Assembly: GCA_964609695.1 (NCBI GenBank)
Contig: CAZSSP010000007.1
Location: 9,232 to 73,231 of the forward strand
DNA: 64,000 nucleotides
Direction: 5' to 3'
From: JAGNHS01 sp964609695
GTDB taxonomy: Bacteria > Bdellovibrionota > UBA2428
The position numbers and the translations under genes were made by a program. Below, one piece after another: positions 25,393 to 34,031 of the stretch (position 1 is the stretch's first letter; every line of letters begins with the position of its first letter). The notes under the pieces were generated by a model. It did not search any database. It was not told where the DNA came from and saw nothing but the letters and a program-made list of their open reading frames with translations.

Positions 25393-25935
25393 CTATAGTC
25401 TCTTTTCCATAAGAGAACCGCCTGCGGACTTAGAATCTTTAACTTTACCTTTACCCGTATAAACTTGGGACTGCTCACGAACTCTGACAGGCTCACGGAC
25501 TCCACGAATAGCTTCACTCAAATGAGAGGCAATCTGCCTAAGGTTGTCGACACTCGCCTCTATGAACTCTTTGTTAGACTCCACTTTTCGAGTCACTAAA
25601 GAAATCACTAAAGCCAAATCATTTCTCAACTGAGAAAGTCTTTTAGCCTCTAAGGGAATTTGTTCTTTAAGCTCATCAATTAAAACGCGAAGGCTGATAT
25701 CATCGGCTTTGCGATTCATGATAATGGCGAACTGATCTTGAATTCGAAGTCGATCTTGATCGAGTGCTTTTATTACAGATAAAATTTCATCTTTTTCTCG
25801 GAGCAAAGTTAAAATTAAATTAAAATCAAAAGAGATGAGAGCTTCGCGCTCACGATCTAACAATTCAATCACACGACCATACAAAACCTGCATTCTTTCC
25901 AAAAGCAGAATCAGATTTTGTATTTTTTGTAACAT
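25393..25935 (-). CDS. flgN: flagellar export chaperone FlgN
   Basis: Cytosolic chaperone for FlgK and FlgL. The 180-residue protein is almost wholly helical with heptad repeats (LLERMQVLYGRVIELLDRER, then LREKDEILSVIKALDQDRLR), the FlgN fold. The C-terminal ~45 residues are basic and Ser/Gly rich. Sequence identity within the family is always low, so position directly before flgK is the strongest evidence. It starts 21 bp after flgM. Confidence 0.82.
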   Translation of the reverse strand: MLQKIQNLILLLERMQVLYGRVIELLDREREALISFDFNLILTLLREKDEILSVIKALDQDRLRIQDQFAIIMNRKADDISLRVLIDELKEQIPLEAKRLSQLRNDLALVISLVTRKVESNKEFIEASVDNLRQIASHLSEAIRGVREPVRVREQSQVYTGKGKVKDSKSAGGSLMEKRL

Positions 25936-25956
25936 GGTCCCCCACCATTCACATTA

Positions 25957-26283
25957 TTATTTGCGACTGAGTACTTCGTTCTCCAATGAATCTTGAATCA
26001 TTCTGTCGGCCACTTTATCTGCATCCACTTTGTATTCACCTTTTTGAATTTGTGCTTTGAGTGCCGCCACTTTATCCTTGCGAACATCAGGCGAATTTTT
26101 TACAGAGCGCACGCCTTCAGATAAAAGACTTGCGTTGTCGGACCATTTTACTCTTTGAGCTACTGACTGTTTGGCTTCAGAAAGGTTTTCTAAATTTTCC
26201 TTTTTCTTTGCGGAATCCGCACTGTCGGTGCCTTTGATTGTGCTTTCACGAATTTTATCGGCTGACACTTTAGAGATATCCAT
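25957..26283 (-). CDS. flgM: anti-sigma-28 factor FlgM
   Basis: Binds FliA (sigma-28) and is secreted when the hook is finished. The 108-residue product has a disordered, Lys/Ser/Asp-rich N-terminal half and the FlgM C-terminal pattern: VRKDKVAALKAQIQKGEYKV followed by DADKVADRMI, equivalent to the R..KV..L...I..G.Y.VD...VA..ML signature. A GGAGGG site lies 8 nt before the ATG. No sigma-28 promoter is visible in the 20 bp before it, so it depends on the operon promoter. Its presence implies sigma-28 control of late genes elsewhere. Confidence 0.9.
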   Translation of the reverse strand: MDISKVSADKIRESTIKGTDSADSAKKKENLENLSEAKQSVAQRVKWSDNASLLSEGVRSVKNSPDVRKDKVAALKAQIQKGEYKVDADKVADRMIQDSLENEVLSRK

Positions 26284-26303
26284 AAACCCTCCTGGTTATG
26301 TTC

Positions 26304-26855
26304 TTATTGTAACAAAGCTCCCTTGGGAACTCCACCTTTTCCTTCGAGCTGACGGACCACTAAATCCTTTATTCCGATTGGATTTTGACGGGCGATTTGC
26401 TCTAAAAAGGCTTGATCCCTCATAGATTCAAATATTTTCTCAGCATTAGATTTCCTAAAAAGATTTGAAGCACTCTCATTCATAGAGTCCCCAGACATTT
26501 TCATTTGACTATAAAGTTGTTGAAGAAAAATAGATTCGAAAGCCGAACCGATTTTTTCATATTGCTGCTGACGAGTGAGTGATTGCGGACTCTCCTGAGC
26601 TCTAAGGTTTCCCACTAGAGTCAGGATGAAAATTAAAGATTGGATCGAGGAGTTCCCGGCTATACGACACATCATGTGTCTAAAGAGCCCAAATCTTTCA
26701 AAGACCTTACGTTTTCTCGTCCCCTGGGAGGAATTCAACAAACGCGATTCAAGAAATTCCATCCTAGAATTTCCGCATCGAAGAACCCCTCGATCCTGCC
26801 ACGACACACTCGAAGTGTGCTTAAGCCAATGTCCCAATAGAAGAACACCATTCAC
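26304..26855 (-). CDS. flgJ: FlgJ-like rod-binding protein with N-terminal extension
   Basis: Rod assembly factor. The C-terminal ~90 residues fit the FlgJ N-domain (RQQQYEKIGSAFESIFLQQL, then MSGDSMNESASNLFRKSNAE); there is no muramidase domain, as in many non-enteric bacteria. The preceding ~90 residues are unusual: a basic stretch and a hydrophobic segment (SSIQSLIFILTLVGNLRA). The start is GTG at 26855, which shares its G with the flgI TAG stop and has GGAG 8 nt upstream. A start at the Met-Met pair 60 codons later would turn the hydrophobic segment into a signal peptide, but no ribosome site precedes it. Confidence 0.75.
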   Translation of the reverse strand: MNGVLLLGHWLKHTSSVSWQDRGVLRCGNSRMEFLESRLLNSSQGTRKRKVFERFGLFRHMMCRIAGNSSIQSLIFILTLVGNLRAQESPQSLTRQQQYEKIGSAFESIFLQQLYSQMKMSGDSMNESASNLFRKSNAEKIFESMRDQAFLEQIARQNPIGIKDLVVRQLEGKGGVPKGALLQ

Positions 26856-27976
26856 TATAAAATCTCCAACTCGGCCTGCAGAGCGCCTTGTGCTTTTAGC
26901 GCTTGCAAAATTCCGATGAGATCTCTCGGTGTCACTCCTAGAGTGTTCAACCCACGTACAACATCCCCGAGGCTTGCTCCCTCAGGTACAGTTAAAAGTT
27001 TATCACCAGGCTCATTTATTTTAATAGTAGTTTCGTTGACAGTTGTTTTTTCTGTTGCCAACAAAGATTTGTCGGGCACAGGACCTGACTCAGGAGCAAC
27101 AGCTACTGGTTTTTCTTCAACTTTTTCCTGGCTCTTAATTTCAAGTGTCAAATTTCCGTGCGCAATGGCCACTGTCGATATTCTTACAGTGTCACCCACA
27201 ACAATAGTTCCAGTTCTTTCATTGATAACAATTCTTGCAGCATTATCTTTTTCGATATCAATTCGCTCTATTCTTGCCATGAGATCGACCACCGAGCCTT
27301 CAAAATCATAGGGAACTAGAACATCAACAGTAGCCGCATCACGTGAACGAGCATAAATTCCACCGAGTTCTTTATTAATAGAACGGCTCACTCGAGCAGC
27401 TGTTGTAAAATCTGGATTGTGCAAACTTAAGCGAATGGCACTTCGATCTGAAAAATCTTGATTCACTTCTTTTTCAATTAAAGCCCCATCTGGGACACGT
27501 CCGATAGTGGGATGATTTTTTGAAGTTGAAGATCCACCCCCACTTCCCTCAAAACCTCCAACGGACATTGGGCCCTGAGCTACGGCATAAACTTTTTTAT
27601 CAGTAGCTCTTAAAGGAGTGACCAAAAGAGTTCCACCTTGAAGAGATTTAGCATCGCCAATACTCGAAACAATCACATCTATGCGCCCACCCACTCTAGA
27701 GAAGGGAGGCAAATCAGCCGTCACCACAACCGCGGCTACGTTTTTGGAATAAGTAAGATCCTGCTTAACGTCGACTCCCATTTGCCTCAACATTTGAGAC
27801 ATAGACATACCTGTGTATTCAACTTTGGAATCGCCCGTGCCCTTCAAACCCACAACAAGTCCATATCCAACGAGCTGGTTTTCTCTCATGCCCTTAACGC
27901 TCACAACATCCTTAAGTCTTAGACACCAGGCCTGTGAAATTAAGGTTAATGATAAAAGAATTCCTATTCGCCTCAT
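26855..27976 (-). CDS. flgI: flagellar P-ring protein FlgI
   Basis: Forms the ring around the rod in the peptidoglycan layer. The signal peptide (RRIGILLSLTLISQAWC) is followed by the family's opening, RLKDVVSVKGMRENQLVGYG, LVVGLKGTGDS, and later VVVTADLPPFSRVGGRIDV, all diagnostic. The C-terminus carries LLTVPEGASLGDVVRGLN with GVTPRDLIGILQALKAQGAL. Length 373 is typical. The ATG overlaps the flgH stop by 4 nt. Confidence 0.95.
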   Translation of the reverse strand: MRRIGILLSLTLISQAWCLRLKDVVSVKGMRENQLVGYGLVVGLKGTGDSKVEYTGMSMSQMLRQMGVDVKQDLTYSKNVAAVVVTADLPPFSRVGGRIDVIVSSIGDAKSLQGGTLLVTPLRATDKKVYAVAQGPMSVGGFEGSGGGSSTSKNHPTIGRVPDGALIEKEVNQDFSDRSAIRLSLHNPDFTTAARVSRSINKELGGIYARSRDAATVDVLVPYDFEGSVVDLMARIERIDIEKDNAARIVINERTGTIVVGDTVRISTVAIAHGNLTLEIKSQEKVEEKPVAVAPESGPVPDKSLLATEKTTVNETTIKINEPGDKLLTVPEGASLGDVVRGLNTLGVTPRDLIGILQALKAQGALQAELEIL

Positions 27977-28779
27977 TTCACAATCTCCAGCTTCGATTCA
28001 AACACCATATTGGATGACACAATACTCGTTGGACCAATATCTTCATCTCTTACAATTCCTTCAAGCTTCAGTTTGTAAGGAGAATTTCGTATATATATTT
28101 TTCGAGCACCCTGAACAAAAAACGTGTTTCTTGGTCCATATGCGGTGATTCTAACGGCAACATTCTCGACATCGATGGCTTTTGCTTTTCCATCAATCGA
28201 ACTCACTGTACGATTTTTAACTTCTTCAGATACAGCATCGCCCACAGCAGCATTGCCCAAAGCTTTAGTGACCTTTTCTTTAACTTTATTTTTAGCTGAT
28301 TTTCCTGCTTCATCAGCTAGAACTTGGTTCAAAGTTGTTCGTCCTAAAACTTCGTCCACCTTTTCATTCATTGTGGTGCTCACGTCAGACTCAAGTTTTA
28401 CAATGATAATATCGCCTAACTTATGAAGAAGATTTTTTGAAAATAGAAAGCCATCTTGACTATCGGGATTCCACAATGAACCTTCGTTATCAGCTTGAGT
28501 TCCATACCAAGGGTTAGCGTTTCTTCTAAAACCATAAGAAGATTTTTGATTATAATGTTGTTGACCAGACATGAGTTCATTTTGAGTTAAATCCGGACCC
28601 GCAGACTCTGTGTCGGGATTGACATTAGCACCACTTCTATTTTCTATTGACAATTCTTGTGTTGAAGCAGGGCTCCGACTACCGCCTTGAGATTCGTTAC
28701 CCATCATCGCATCTCTCCAACTTTTCACAGTTGAAGCACAACTGGCCAGTAAAAATAAAAAGACTAAGCGCGATTTCAC
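27973..28779 (-). CDS. flgH: flagellar L-ring lipoprotein FlgH
   Basis: Outer-membrane ring of the basal body. It has a lipoprotein signal with lipobox LASC (Cys at residue 14). Diagnostic segments are LWNPDSQDGFLFSKNLLHKL and GDIIIVKLESDVSTTMNEKV, then TIVSSNMV-like IGPTSIVSSNMVFESKLEIV at the C-terminus. An insertion of polar, Ser/Gln-rich sequence after the lipobox makes it a little longer than the enteric protein. It overlaps flgI and flgA by 4 nt each. Confidence 0.92.
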   Translation of the reverse strand: MKSRLVFLFLLASCASTVKSWRDAMMGNESQGGSRSPASTQELSIENRSGANVNPDTESAGPDLTQNELMSGQQHYNQKSSYGFRRNANPWYGTQADNEGSLWNPDSQDGFLFSKNLLHKLGDIIIVKLESDVSTTMNEKVDEVLGRTTLNQVLADEAGKSAKNKVKEKVTKALGNAAVGDAVSEEVKNRTVSSIDGKAKAIDVENVAVRITAYGPRNTFFVQGARKIYIRNSPYKLKLEGIVRDEDIGPTSIVSSNMVFESKLEIVK

Positions 28780-29528
28780 AATCTCACCTCAACCATTCTC
28801 TGCCCAGTAATGGTGGCTCTAATTTTTTTCTTAGTCTCTGGCTGAACCAAAGAAATTATTTCGCCCACTCTTCCGGATTCTTGAGCTTGTACGCGAGAAC
28901 GAATCATCACACCAGGACCCGAATGAATAGTTAAATCGACAAACTCACCAGGACGAACATCAAATGGATTTTCTAACAACAAAGCAAAAACGGGCTGACC
29001 GGCATTGATCATTTGACGAGTGCGCTTACCAATAAGATCTTCCAAAGCTTGTGCCATCGTTCCTGCACTCATCTGCTTCCACGCCATACGCGAGAGCGTT
29101 AAGTCACTTTCTTTAATAGTGGAATCTGATGACAAGCCACTTTTGGCTACATAAGTCGGACCAATCACACTTAAAAGCATCTGAACTTTAGAATCAAAAG
29201 AACCTTTTTCAGAATTAATTAAAATAGGCAGCGTACAAAGCCCCGAAAACCTACGAGCCGTAGCCTGTTCGAGATCGAGGACTTCAACATTTTTAATTTT
29301 TCCCATCTTGCCCATATCAACGCCCATTCCCAACAAATTAAAATTGGAAATTTCAATTTCAAACAAATCGGGACTCAGATGCATTTTCTTTGCTAAAATT
29401 TTTTGAATAGAATCTTTAACCATAGATTCCATAGATGAAGTTTCTGTTTTTTTAACGGCAGCTTCAATATAAAAACCGACAACAAGATTCAAAATCAATA
29501 GCAGTCTAAACATCTTCAATATCCTCAT
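28776..29528 (-). CDS. flgA: flagellar P-ring assembly chaperone FlgA
   Basis: Periplasmic chaperone for FlgI. A signal peptide (MFRLLLILNLVVGFYIEAAV) precedes the protein. The C-terminal SAF-like domain is clear: KESDLTLSRMAWKQM-type strand, DLIGKRTRQMINAGQPVFALLLENP and VRPGEFVDLTIHSGPGVMIR. The last segment (GEIISLVQPETKKKIRATI, TGQRMVEV) matches FlgA. Length 250 is normal. The gene lies between flgG and flgH with 4-nt overlaps on both sides. Confidence 0.9.
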   Translation of the reverse strand: MRILKMFRLLLILNLVVGFYIEAAVKKTETSSMESMVKDSIQKILAKKMHLSPDLFEIEISNFNLLGMGVDMGKMGKIKNVEVLDLEQATARRFSGLCTLPILINSEKGSFDSKVQMLLSVIGPTYVAKSGLSSDSTIKESDLTLSRMAWKQMSAGTMAQALEDLIGKRTRQMINAGQPVFALLLENPFDVRPGEFVDLTIHSGPGVMIRSRVQAQESGRVGEIISLVQPETKKKIRATITGQRMVEVRL

Positions 29529-30307
29529 TTTATCTGACTCAACGTGCTCAACATTTGATCGGTAGTTTGAATAACTTTAGAGTTCATTTCAAAAAGTCTT
29601 TGCGAACGTATCAAATCCGTCATTTCAGCAACTGAATTCACATTCGATGCTTCAAGAAATTTTTGTTCAAGCCGTCCAAAACCTTGATCGCCCGGATTTC
29701 CTGTGACGGCTTCACCACTGGCTGGAGTTTGTAAAAACAAACTCCCACCATCGGCTTGTAAACCAGCTGGATTTATAAAATTAGTCAGCTGAATTTGACC
29801 CAATTGTTGACTTTCATTGCTATTAAGAGAAACCGTCACAGTGCCATCGCCCGCAATTTGAATGGCCCGAACTCCAGGAGGAATTGTAATTTCAGGAACT
29901 AAAGGCAAACCTTGTCCATTAACAAGCTTTCCTTCGGCATCTAATTTAAAACTTCCATCGCGAGTGTAGGCAATTTCTCCACTTGGTTTTTGAATTGTAA
30001 AAAATCCTTCACCACCCACTAAGACATCAAGCTCACGACCGGTAGGTCGAGCCGCCCCCATAGAATGTTCACGAGAACTACCCACAGCCTTCACTCCCAA
30101 ACCCACTTGAACACCTGTTGGATTAATCGTTGTGCTTGAAGTCGCAGAACCTGGATCTTTTTCATTTTGATAGAGAAGATCCTGAAATTCCGCTCGACTT
30201 CTCTTGAACGCAGTTGTGTCTGAGTTTGCAATATTGTTGGCAATCACTTCAGACTGTAAGGCCTGAGCGGTCATGCCTGTTGCTGCTGTATTGAGAGCCT
30301 TAAACAT
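29525..30307 (-). CDS. flgG: flagellar distal rod protein FlgG
   Basis: Distal rod subunit. FKALNTAATGMTAQALQSEV and IANNIANSDTTAFKRSRAEF at the N-terminus are the FlgG signature, followed by FQDLLYQNEKDPGS, the extra segment that distinguishes FlgG from FlgF. The body has GLGVKAVGSSREHSMGAARP, and the C-terminus EASNVNSVAEMTDLIRSQRL with LFEMNSKVIQTTDQML. Length 260 is exact for the family. It starts 11 bp after flgF and overlaps flgA by 4 nt. Confidence 0.96.
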   Translation of the reverse strand: MFKALNTAATGMTAQALQSEVIANNIANSDTTAFKRSRAEFQDLLYQNEKDPGSATSSTTINPTGVQVGLGVKAVGSSREHSMGAARPTGRELDVLVGGEGFFTIQKPSGEIAYTRDGSFKLDAEGKLVNGQGLPLVPEITIPPGVRAIQIAGDGTVTVSLNSNESQQLGQIQLTNFINPAGLQADGGSLFLQTPASGEAVTGNPGDQGFGRLEQKFLEASNVNSVAEMTDLIRSQRLFEMNSKVIQTTDQMLSTLSQIK

Positions 30308-30318
30308 AAATTAGTCCC

Positions 30319-31233
30319 CTAAAACTTTCCAATCTCCGAAGCACTCATCTGGAGATTTCCAAAGGTCTGCATTAATTTTGCGTTTTGTTCATAAAGTCTT
30401 TGAGCCTCAACCATTTTGCTCATTTCCTTAACTGGATTTACATTCGAAGCTTCAAGCATTCCCTGAATCACTCGAGGAGGAATTTGAGTTGGGCCCAAAG
30501 GATTTTTATTGGTAGCTGTTCCCCCAGCAGAATTTTGATTGGCATTTCCAGTAGCCGCAGGAGCTGCAGCCGCTGTCCTTGCAGCCCCAGCTCTTAGAAG
30601 TGCAGATTCTGGCGCTTCAAATAAACCCTGCCCTTTTTTAACGAGCATTTTAGGATCTTGAACTTGCACAAGTGAAATTGAACCCAATTGAGCACCACCT
30701 AATTCAGCGGAGCCATAAATGTTTCCTTGCTGATCAATATTCACTCTAGAAGTTCCAATTGAAATAGCTCGAGATTTAGGATCAGCACTCGCCTGTCCTG
30801 GACCCAAAACTAAAAAGCCATCGCGAGTGACTAAGCGCCCTTGCGCGTCAATAGCCATGTTTCCCGATCGTGTTAAACGCAAACCATCAGGAGCTGCGAC
30901 TTCAAAAAATCCATTTCCATCTATCGCCAAATCTAGAGGATTGCCCGTTGTCTTCAAACTTCCAGGGCGCAAATCAGTATAATCTGAACCATAAAGCGCC
31001 ACTTTGTTTTCGTTTCCAGCCTTCGAGAGCAATTCACTTGAAGTGGGAATTCGATCGGGGATATCCGGCAAAGAAAGGTCACGATGATGCTTGCCCTGTA
31101 ATTCGGCTTCGAAAATGAGCTCATCGGATTTGAAACCGGCAGTATCAGCGTTGGCCAAATTATTAGCAATACGCTCTACCTGTTTACTCTGCGCAAGTGC
31201 GCCCGACAAAGCTGTGACGAGTCCGGCATCCAT
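30319..31233 (-). CDS. flgF: flagellar proximal rod protein FlgF
   Basis: Rod protein of the FlgF/FlgG family: MDAGLVTALSGALAQSKQ, IANNLANADTAGFKSDELIF at the start and EASNVNPVKEMSKMVEAQRL at the end. A central Ala/Asn/Gly-rich insert (about residues 232-262) makes it 304 residues, longer than enteric FlgF (~250). The start is ATG at 31233, because GGGGG lies 5-6 nt upstream. A longer frame to 31284 would begin upstream of the -24/-12 promoter seen here. First gene of the flagellar run. Confidence 0.9.
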   Translation of the reverse strand: MDAGLVTALSGALAQSKQVERIANNLANADTAGFKSDELIFEAELQGKHHRDLSLPDIPDRIPTSSELLSKAGNENKVALYGSDYTDLRPGSLKTTGNPLDLAIDGNGFFEVAAPDGLRLTRSGNMAIDAQGRLVTRDGFLVLGPGQASADPKSRAISIGTSRVNIDQQGNIYGSAELGGAQLGSISLVQVQDPKMLVKKGQGLFEAPESALLRAGAARTAAAAPAATGNANQNSAGGTATNKNPLGPTQIPPRVIQGMLEASNVNPVKEMSKMVEAQRLYEQNAKLMQTFGNLQMSASEIGKF

Positions 31234-31254
31234 TTGACCCCCTAACAAGTATTG

Positions 31255-31270
31255 TGCAACGGATATGCCA
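31255..31270 (-). promoter_or_regulatory. sigma-54 (-24/-12) promoter of the flgF-flgL run
   Basis: The minus strand reads TGGCATATCCGTTGCA, matching the RpoN consensus TGGCAC-N5-TTGCW with exactly 10 nt between the GG and GC pairs. Transcription would begin about 11 nt upstream of the flgF ATG, leaving just enough leader for its GGGGG ribosome site. No other promoter of this type was seen in the block. Confidence 0.75.
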
Positions 31271-31385
31271 TTTCTTTGTGTCAAAAATACCTAAACTAAA
31301 ATGACGTCAAAATGAATCCTTAGCGAAATGAGCTCTGCGCCATCAAAGAAGTGACGTTAGATTGTCGTCATGTTAAAAAGTTTAC

Positions 31386-32276
31386 ATGATGTCACCACAA
31401 GTTTTAGACGGAAAATTGGCGTCACAAAATCTTCTCAACAGATTAGCGAACGCTACAAAAACTTGGCCTAGCAAGGCTCATTTAAAAATCATTCAGGTGG
31501 GAGAAAACAAAGCCTCTACCAGTTATATTCGACAAAAAGAAAAAGCTGCCGGACAAAGTGAATTGCGATTCACTCACGAAAAACTTCCTCGCCATACAAG
31601 TCTAAAAGAAATCCAACGAGTCATCGAAAAAAACAATCTCGACGATGACGTCAGCGCCTTTATGCTTCAACTTCCGCTAGATTCCGATCAGAATCCACAG
31701 CCCACTGACATTCAAAAACTTTTAGAAAGTATTTCACCCGACAAAGATGCCGATGGTTTGCATACAAACAACTTAGGAAAACTTTTCGCCGGTGAAAGCA
31801 CACACACGAATTGGCAAGCTCCACTCCCCGCGACAGCCCTAGGCATTATGAGACTTCTAGAACATTACCATTTAGACCCACAAGCCAAAGACGCAGTCGT
31901 TATCGGTCGCTCTCGACTTGTAGGCGCACCTACAGCCACATTACTCACTCACGCAGGTGCCACAGTAACGCTATGTCATCGGGCCACTAAATTTCTCAAT
32001 GAAAAAACCAAAACAGCTGAAATACTAATAGTTGCAGCCGGCATTAAACACATTGTGGGTGTTGAGCACATTCGGCCAGGCGCCATTATTGTCGACGTAG
32101 GCATTCATGTCGGACCCGATGGAAAACTCAGTGGCGACGTAAAACCAGAAGCTCAAAGCTACTCATCTTTTTATTCGCCAGTACCCGGTGGAGTTGGCCC
32201 CATGACCGTGGCCTGTCTTATTGAAAATACTGTGCGCTTGTTTGCTAAAAAAAATAATTTCGAACTGAAAATATGA
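31386..32276 (+). CDS. folD: bifunctional methylenetetrahydrofolate dehydrogenase/cyclohydrolase
   Basis: Interconverts 5,10-methylene-THF and 10-formyl-THF. Signatures are VGENKASTSYIRQKEKAA with the catalytic Lys (about residues 39-56), QLPLD at the substrate site, DADGLHTNNLGKLFAG, the NADP loop VVIGRSRLVGAPTATLL, and the closing SPVPGGVGPMTVACLIENT. Length 296 is normal. It supplies one-carbon units in concert with the glycine cleavage genes 12 kb away, as an inference from pathway. Its stop overlaps the ABC ATPase start by 4 nt, an unusual partner. Confidence 0.95.
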   Translation: MMSPQVLDGKLASQNLLNRLANATKTWPSKAHLKIIQVGENKASTSYIRQKEKAAGQSELRFTHEKLPRHTSLKEIQRVIEKNNLDDDVSAFMLQLPLDSDQNPQPTDIQKLLESISPDKDADGLHTNNLGKLFAGESTHTNWQAPLPATALGIMRLLEHYHLDPQAKDAVVIGRSRLVGAPTATLLTHAGATVTLCHRATKFLNEKTKTAEILIVAAGIKHIVGVEHIRPGAIIVDVGIHVGPDGKLSGDVKPEAQSYSSFYSPVPGGVGPMTVACLIENTVRLFAKKNNFELKI

Positions 32277-33286
32277 ACTACGTTATTGAAACCGAAAATC
32301 TCTCAAGAGTTTATCAAAGCTACAAAAAGCCAGAAGGCCTTAAAGCTTCTATTAAAGGTTTTTTCAATCGCGAATACGAAGTGAGAACTGCGCTCAAAGC
32401 CACCAACATTAAACTCGAACGGGGACAAATTGTAGGTTTAGTCGGATCCAATGGCGCAGGAAAAACCACTCTTCTCAAACTTTTGTCCGGACTGATTTAC
32501 CCATCAAGCGGTACAGCTCGAGTTTTGGGTTTTGAACCCTGGAAAAGACAATCTCAATATTTAAAAAAAATCAGTTTACTTTTAGGACAAAAAAATCAAC
32601 TTTGGTGGGATCTCCCAGCAGCCGACAGCTATGATCTACTCTCTACAATATATGAACTCGACAAAGGAGCTGCAAAAAAAAGAGTTAAAATGTTATCGGA
32701 AATGCTCGATTGCGCCCACCTTCTCCACGTTCAACTCCGAAGATTATCCCTTGGCGAGAGAATGAAAATGGAAATAATAGGCTCACTACTTCATGAGCCC
32801 GAAATCCTTTTCTTAGATGAACCCACCATTGGACTCGACATTGTTGCACAAACTAAAATTAGAGAATTTTTAGCTGATTACGTTAGAGATCGTGCTCCCA
32901 CAATTATTCTAACCTCACACTACATGGATGACATCTCTAGACTCGCCAAAAGACTCTTGCTCATTAGTCGTGGCGAAATTGTTTATGATGGTGGTGTTCA
33001 ACAATTTGTTAAACAAGTAGAAACTCGACAAAAAATTATTATCAGCACCGAAAAGGCACTCCAACATCCGATTCAATTAGACAATGGCCATGAGCTCGCC
33101 GCTGGACAAACTTATTTTAGCACCGACGTAGCCCCTCACGAAGTTGGAAAACTACTTCCCAAAATTTTAGAACAAAGTTCCATACGTGAAATTAAAACGG
33201 AGGACATGGATTTTGAAGACGTCATTCGTCGCTTTCTTGAAAAAGATCAGCGCCGCATCCAAACTAGCCATACTGAGTCAGTTTGA
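32273..33286 (+). CDS. ABC exporter ATP-binding protein (COG4586 type)
   Basis: ATPase of an ABC-2-type exporter. Walker A GSNGAGKTT is at about residues 58-66, the signature is LSLGERMKMEI, Walker B is ILFLDEPTIGLD, and the H-loop is LTSHYMDDI. The N-terminal NLSRVYQSYKKPEGLKASIK and a C-terminal extension of ~80 residues are typical of the COG4586 branch, found with two DUF990/ABC-2 permeases exactly as here. The substrate is unknown. It is coupled to folD by a 4-nt overlap and overlaps the first permease. Confidence 0.88.
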   Translation: MNYVIETENLSRVYQSYKKPEGLKASIKGFFNREYEVRTALKATNIKLERGQIVGLVGSNGAGKTTLLKLLSGLIYPSSGTARVLGFEPWKRQSQYLKKISLLLGQKNQLWWDLPAADSYDLLSTIYELDKGAAKKRVKMLSEMLDCAHLLHVQLRRLSLGERMKMEIIGSLLHEPEILFLDEPTIGLDIVAQTKIREFLADYVRDRAPTIILTSHYMDDISRLAKRLLLISRGEIVYDGGVQQFVKQVETRQKIIISTEKALQHPIQLDNGHELAAGQTYFSTDVAPHEVGKLLPKILEQSSIREIKTEDMDFEDVIRRFLEKDQRRIQTSHTESV

Positions 33287-34031
33287 ATATAGAATGAATC
33301 TTTTCTTTGATGCCGTGGTGCAACCCGCGATCACAGCCTGCGTGGAAATGCTCCTATGGATAGCCATATTCAAAAGCACAGGAGCCTCTCAGTTTGGTGG
33401 CTTCAATTTATACAGCTATCTACAATACGTACTCTGGGCGGCTTTTTTTGCACGCATATCGATCTCCTGGATGTATGAATACAAAATGGTGAGCGACGTC
33501 GACACCGGTGCCATCAACGCCATTCTTCTTCGTCCCTTTTCATTTTTTTCATTCTACTGGGGACAACTCGTTGGATACAAAGCTCTTACGGGATTTGTAT
33601 CCTTACTCATTCCATTCAGCATCGGTTTTTTTTATCCAGAAGCTTTTCACTACAATCGGTTACCACAAATATTTTTTATGATTTTTATGTTTCTATTTTT
33701 TGTTCACACCACAGGATTCATTCTCTCTTCTATGGCCTTTTATTGGAATCGAGTCTTTTCTTTTTGTGTAGCAAAAAATCTTATAATGGTTTTCTTTTCG
33801 GGAGAACTCTATCCCCTTGACCTCTTGCCCTACCCCTACAAAGAACTCGCCTTGTGGCTTCCTTTTCCATGCGGTGTATACGTTCCTGTAGCTTACCTCA
33901 CCGGAAGATTGGGACATCAAGAATTTCTCGAATGTCTCATTCGCCTAGCTATCATTAATGTTTTTGTTTACTTTGGGGCTCAGGCGCTTTGGCGCAAAGG
34001 TTTAAGAAGTTACTCAGGTACTGGCGCATGA
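33237..34031 (+). CDS. ABC-2 permease (COG4587 type)
   Basis: Integral membrane partner of the preceding ATPase, with six hydrophobic segments. EYRMNLFFDAVVQPAITACV near the N-terminus corresponds to the start of COG4587/DUF990 permeases, and YPLDLLPYPYKELALWLPF is a conserved late loop. The start is uncertain. An ATG at 33186 would overlap the ATPase by 100 bp. TTG at 33237 gives KKISAASKLAILSQFEYRM, closest to family N-termini, while the first later ATG (33294) removes part of helix 1. It overlaps the second permease as ATGA. Confidence 0.8.
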   Translation: MKKISAASKLAILSQFEYRMNLFFDAVVQPAITACVEMLLWIAIFKSTGASQFGGFNLYSYLQYVLWAAFFARISISWMYEYKMVSDVDTGAINAILLRPFSFFSFYWGQLVGYKALTGFVSLLIPFSIGFFYPEAFHYNRLPQIFFMIFMFLFFVHTTGFILSSMAFYWNRVFSFCVAKNLIMVFFSGELYPLDLLPYPYKELALWLPFPCGVYVPVAYLTGRLGHQEFLECLIRLAIINVFVYFGAQALWRKGLRSYSGTGA

